A stretch of 42,791 nucleotides of DNA from Planctomycetota bacterium (lineage in GTDB: Bacteria > Planctomycetota > Planctomycetia > Pirellulales > Pirellulaceae), in contig QWPJ01000202.1 in assembly GCA_003671195.1 (NCBI GenBank), positions 1-42,791 of the forward strand, read 5' to 3'. The notes below the pieces were generated by a model. That model had not been told where the DNA came from and did not search any database. It was given only the letters and a program-made list of their open reading frames with translations. Below are positions 42,499 to 42,791 of the stretch, in pieces. Every line of letters begins with the position of its first letter. Within the stretch, counting starts at the first letter, position 1. Made by a program: the position numbers and the translations under genes.

Positions 42499-42791
42499 AT
42501 GAAAACAATTCTCGCTCTGGATCTTCGAAAATTCAAGACCGTGTCCTGTCTGCTGACCGAGGATCACGCGTCGATTCCGGTATTCAAAACCATCATGACC
42601 AATCCTAAAACGTTCGAACAGTTCTTGCTTGACGTCAAACCGTCGTTGCTGGTTCTCGAAGCCTGTGGGCTCTCCGGTTGGGTCGTGGATCTGGCTCGTA
42701 AACTTGGCGTTGAGGTGCTGGTGGCTCATCCGGGCGGCGAAGCATGGCAATGGGGAAAGGTTAAACGCAAGACCGACAAAGACGACGCGCT
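42499..42791 (+). CDS. IS110-family transposase, N-terminal part
   Basis: 97 codons seen. It starts MKTILALDLRKFKTVSCLLT, the RuvC-like first motif with catalytic Asp8, where the usual Gly (kept in the left copy) is Arg through a GGA-to-CGA change. LVLEACGLSGWVVDLA supplies the conserved Glu, and VKRKTDKDDAL at the edge is the KxD..DA motif with the third acidic residue. The C-terminal Ser-recombinase-like half lies outside the window. ATG is preceded by GGAG at a 10-nt distance. Confidence 0.93.
   Translation, partial: MKTILALDLRKFKTVSCLLTEDHASIPVFKTIMTNPKTFEQFLLDVKPSLLVLEACGLSGWVVDLARKLGVEVLVAHPGGEAWQWGKVKRKTDKDDA

Larger units (their letters stand above)
42402..42791 (+). mobile_element. 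IS110-family element, left end, partial copy (right edge of window)
   Basis: Inverted partner of 1-132. The element begins at about 42402 inside the toxin gene and runs past the window end, carrying the structured leader and the first 97 codons of the transposase. The sequences just outside the two copies share CTCT(T/C)AC when oriented alike, consistent with one preferred target sequence. No terminal inverted repeat is evident at this end, as expected for IS110. Confidence 0.88.

Noticed and set aside
41812..42750. 312-codon frame spanning the IS110 transposase region and the toxin
   Set aside because: The first 115 codons are the antisense of the IS110 transposase start and leader; only the part from about 42401 down is host toxin sequence.

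Overview
The window is a stretch of a planctomycete chromosome, most likely from a Pirellulaceae-type member. The support is: two DUF1559 pseudopilin-like proteins with prepilin N-termini and C-terminal H-x(n)-DG motifs; a 1555-residue cadherin/dockerin surface protein with an LEPR-type N-terminal motif; a large receptor-like Ser/Thr kinase; a CehA/McbA-like metallohydrolase; a secreted ceramidase; and several dispersed intergenic repeat families. Base composition is moderately GC-rich, and Shine-Dalgarno sequences are often weak or absent.

Layout. Positions 1-132 and 42402-42791 carry two inverted copies of the left end of one IS110-family element, each transposase reading outward. The left copy truncates an ABC-2/M1-aminopeptidase fusion gene (133-587) and the right copy truncates a Hint-type polymorphic toxin gene. 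From 0.85 to 2.9 kb lie a DUF1559 gene and two lipoprotein genes. From 3 to 9.9 kb, on the minus strand, lie a cadherin/dockerin giant, an FAD-dependent oxidoreductase of the phosphonate-associated TIGR03364 type and phosphonoacetaldehyde hydrolase (phnX), with a hairpin-forming 51-bp tandem repeat between the last two. From 10 to 14 kb are a rhomboid protease, the kinase and a basic repeat protein. From 14.4 to 17.9 kb, ispG-proB-dgt form a plus-strand run. The second DUF1559 gene, a lipoprotein, tRNA-Lys(CTT), infC (with an ATC start), a FAH-family enzyme and a membrane PIN-TRAM protein follow to 23 kb.

From 23 to 33 kb a long minus-strand array reads rpmE-prfA-prmC-glyS-priA-dinB-cehA: translation termination, tRNA charging and replication restart. 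Divergent from it are a ceramidase gene and an alpha/beta-hydrolase gene 5 bp apart, both encoding predicted secreted proteins.

The right end (36.4-42.8 kb) is an accessory, decaying region. It holds a frameshifted Hint-domain toxin gene, an Rpn-family nuclease/transposase gene with an 11-fold REEG repeat, and a second Hint cassette 94% identical to the first over 260 bp but fused to a different C-terminal toxin-like domain. The likely immunity gene of that cassette is broken by a 922-bp IS5-family (IS427-like) insertion and by an internal TGA, and the IS transposase itself has an internal TGA.

The most interesting material is the structured leader of the IS110 element (a 10-bp closing stem ending 1 nt before the transposase ATG, a candidate bridge-RNA or control structure), the decaying toxin-immunity cassette array, the nested 13/14-bp palindromes before priA, and the hairpin tandem repeat inside the phosphonate gene pair.
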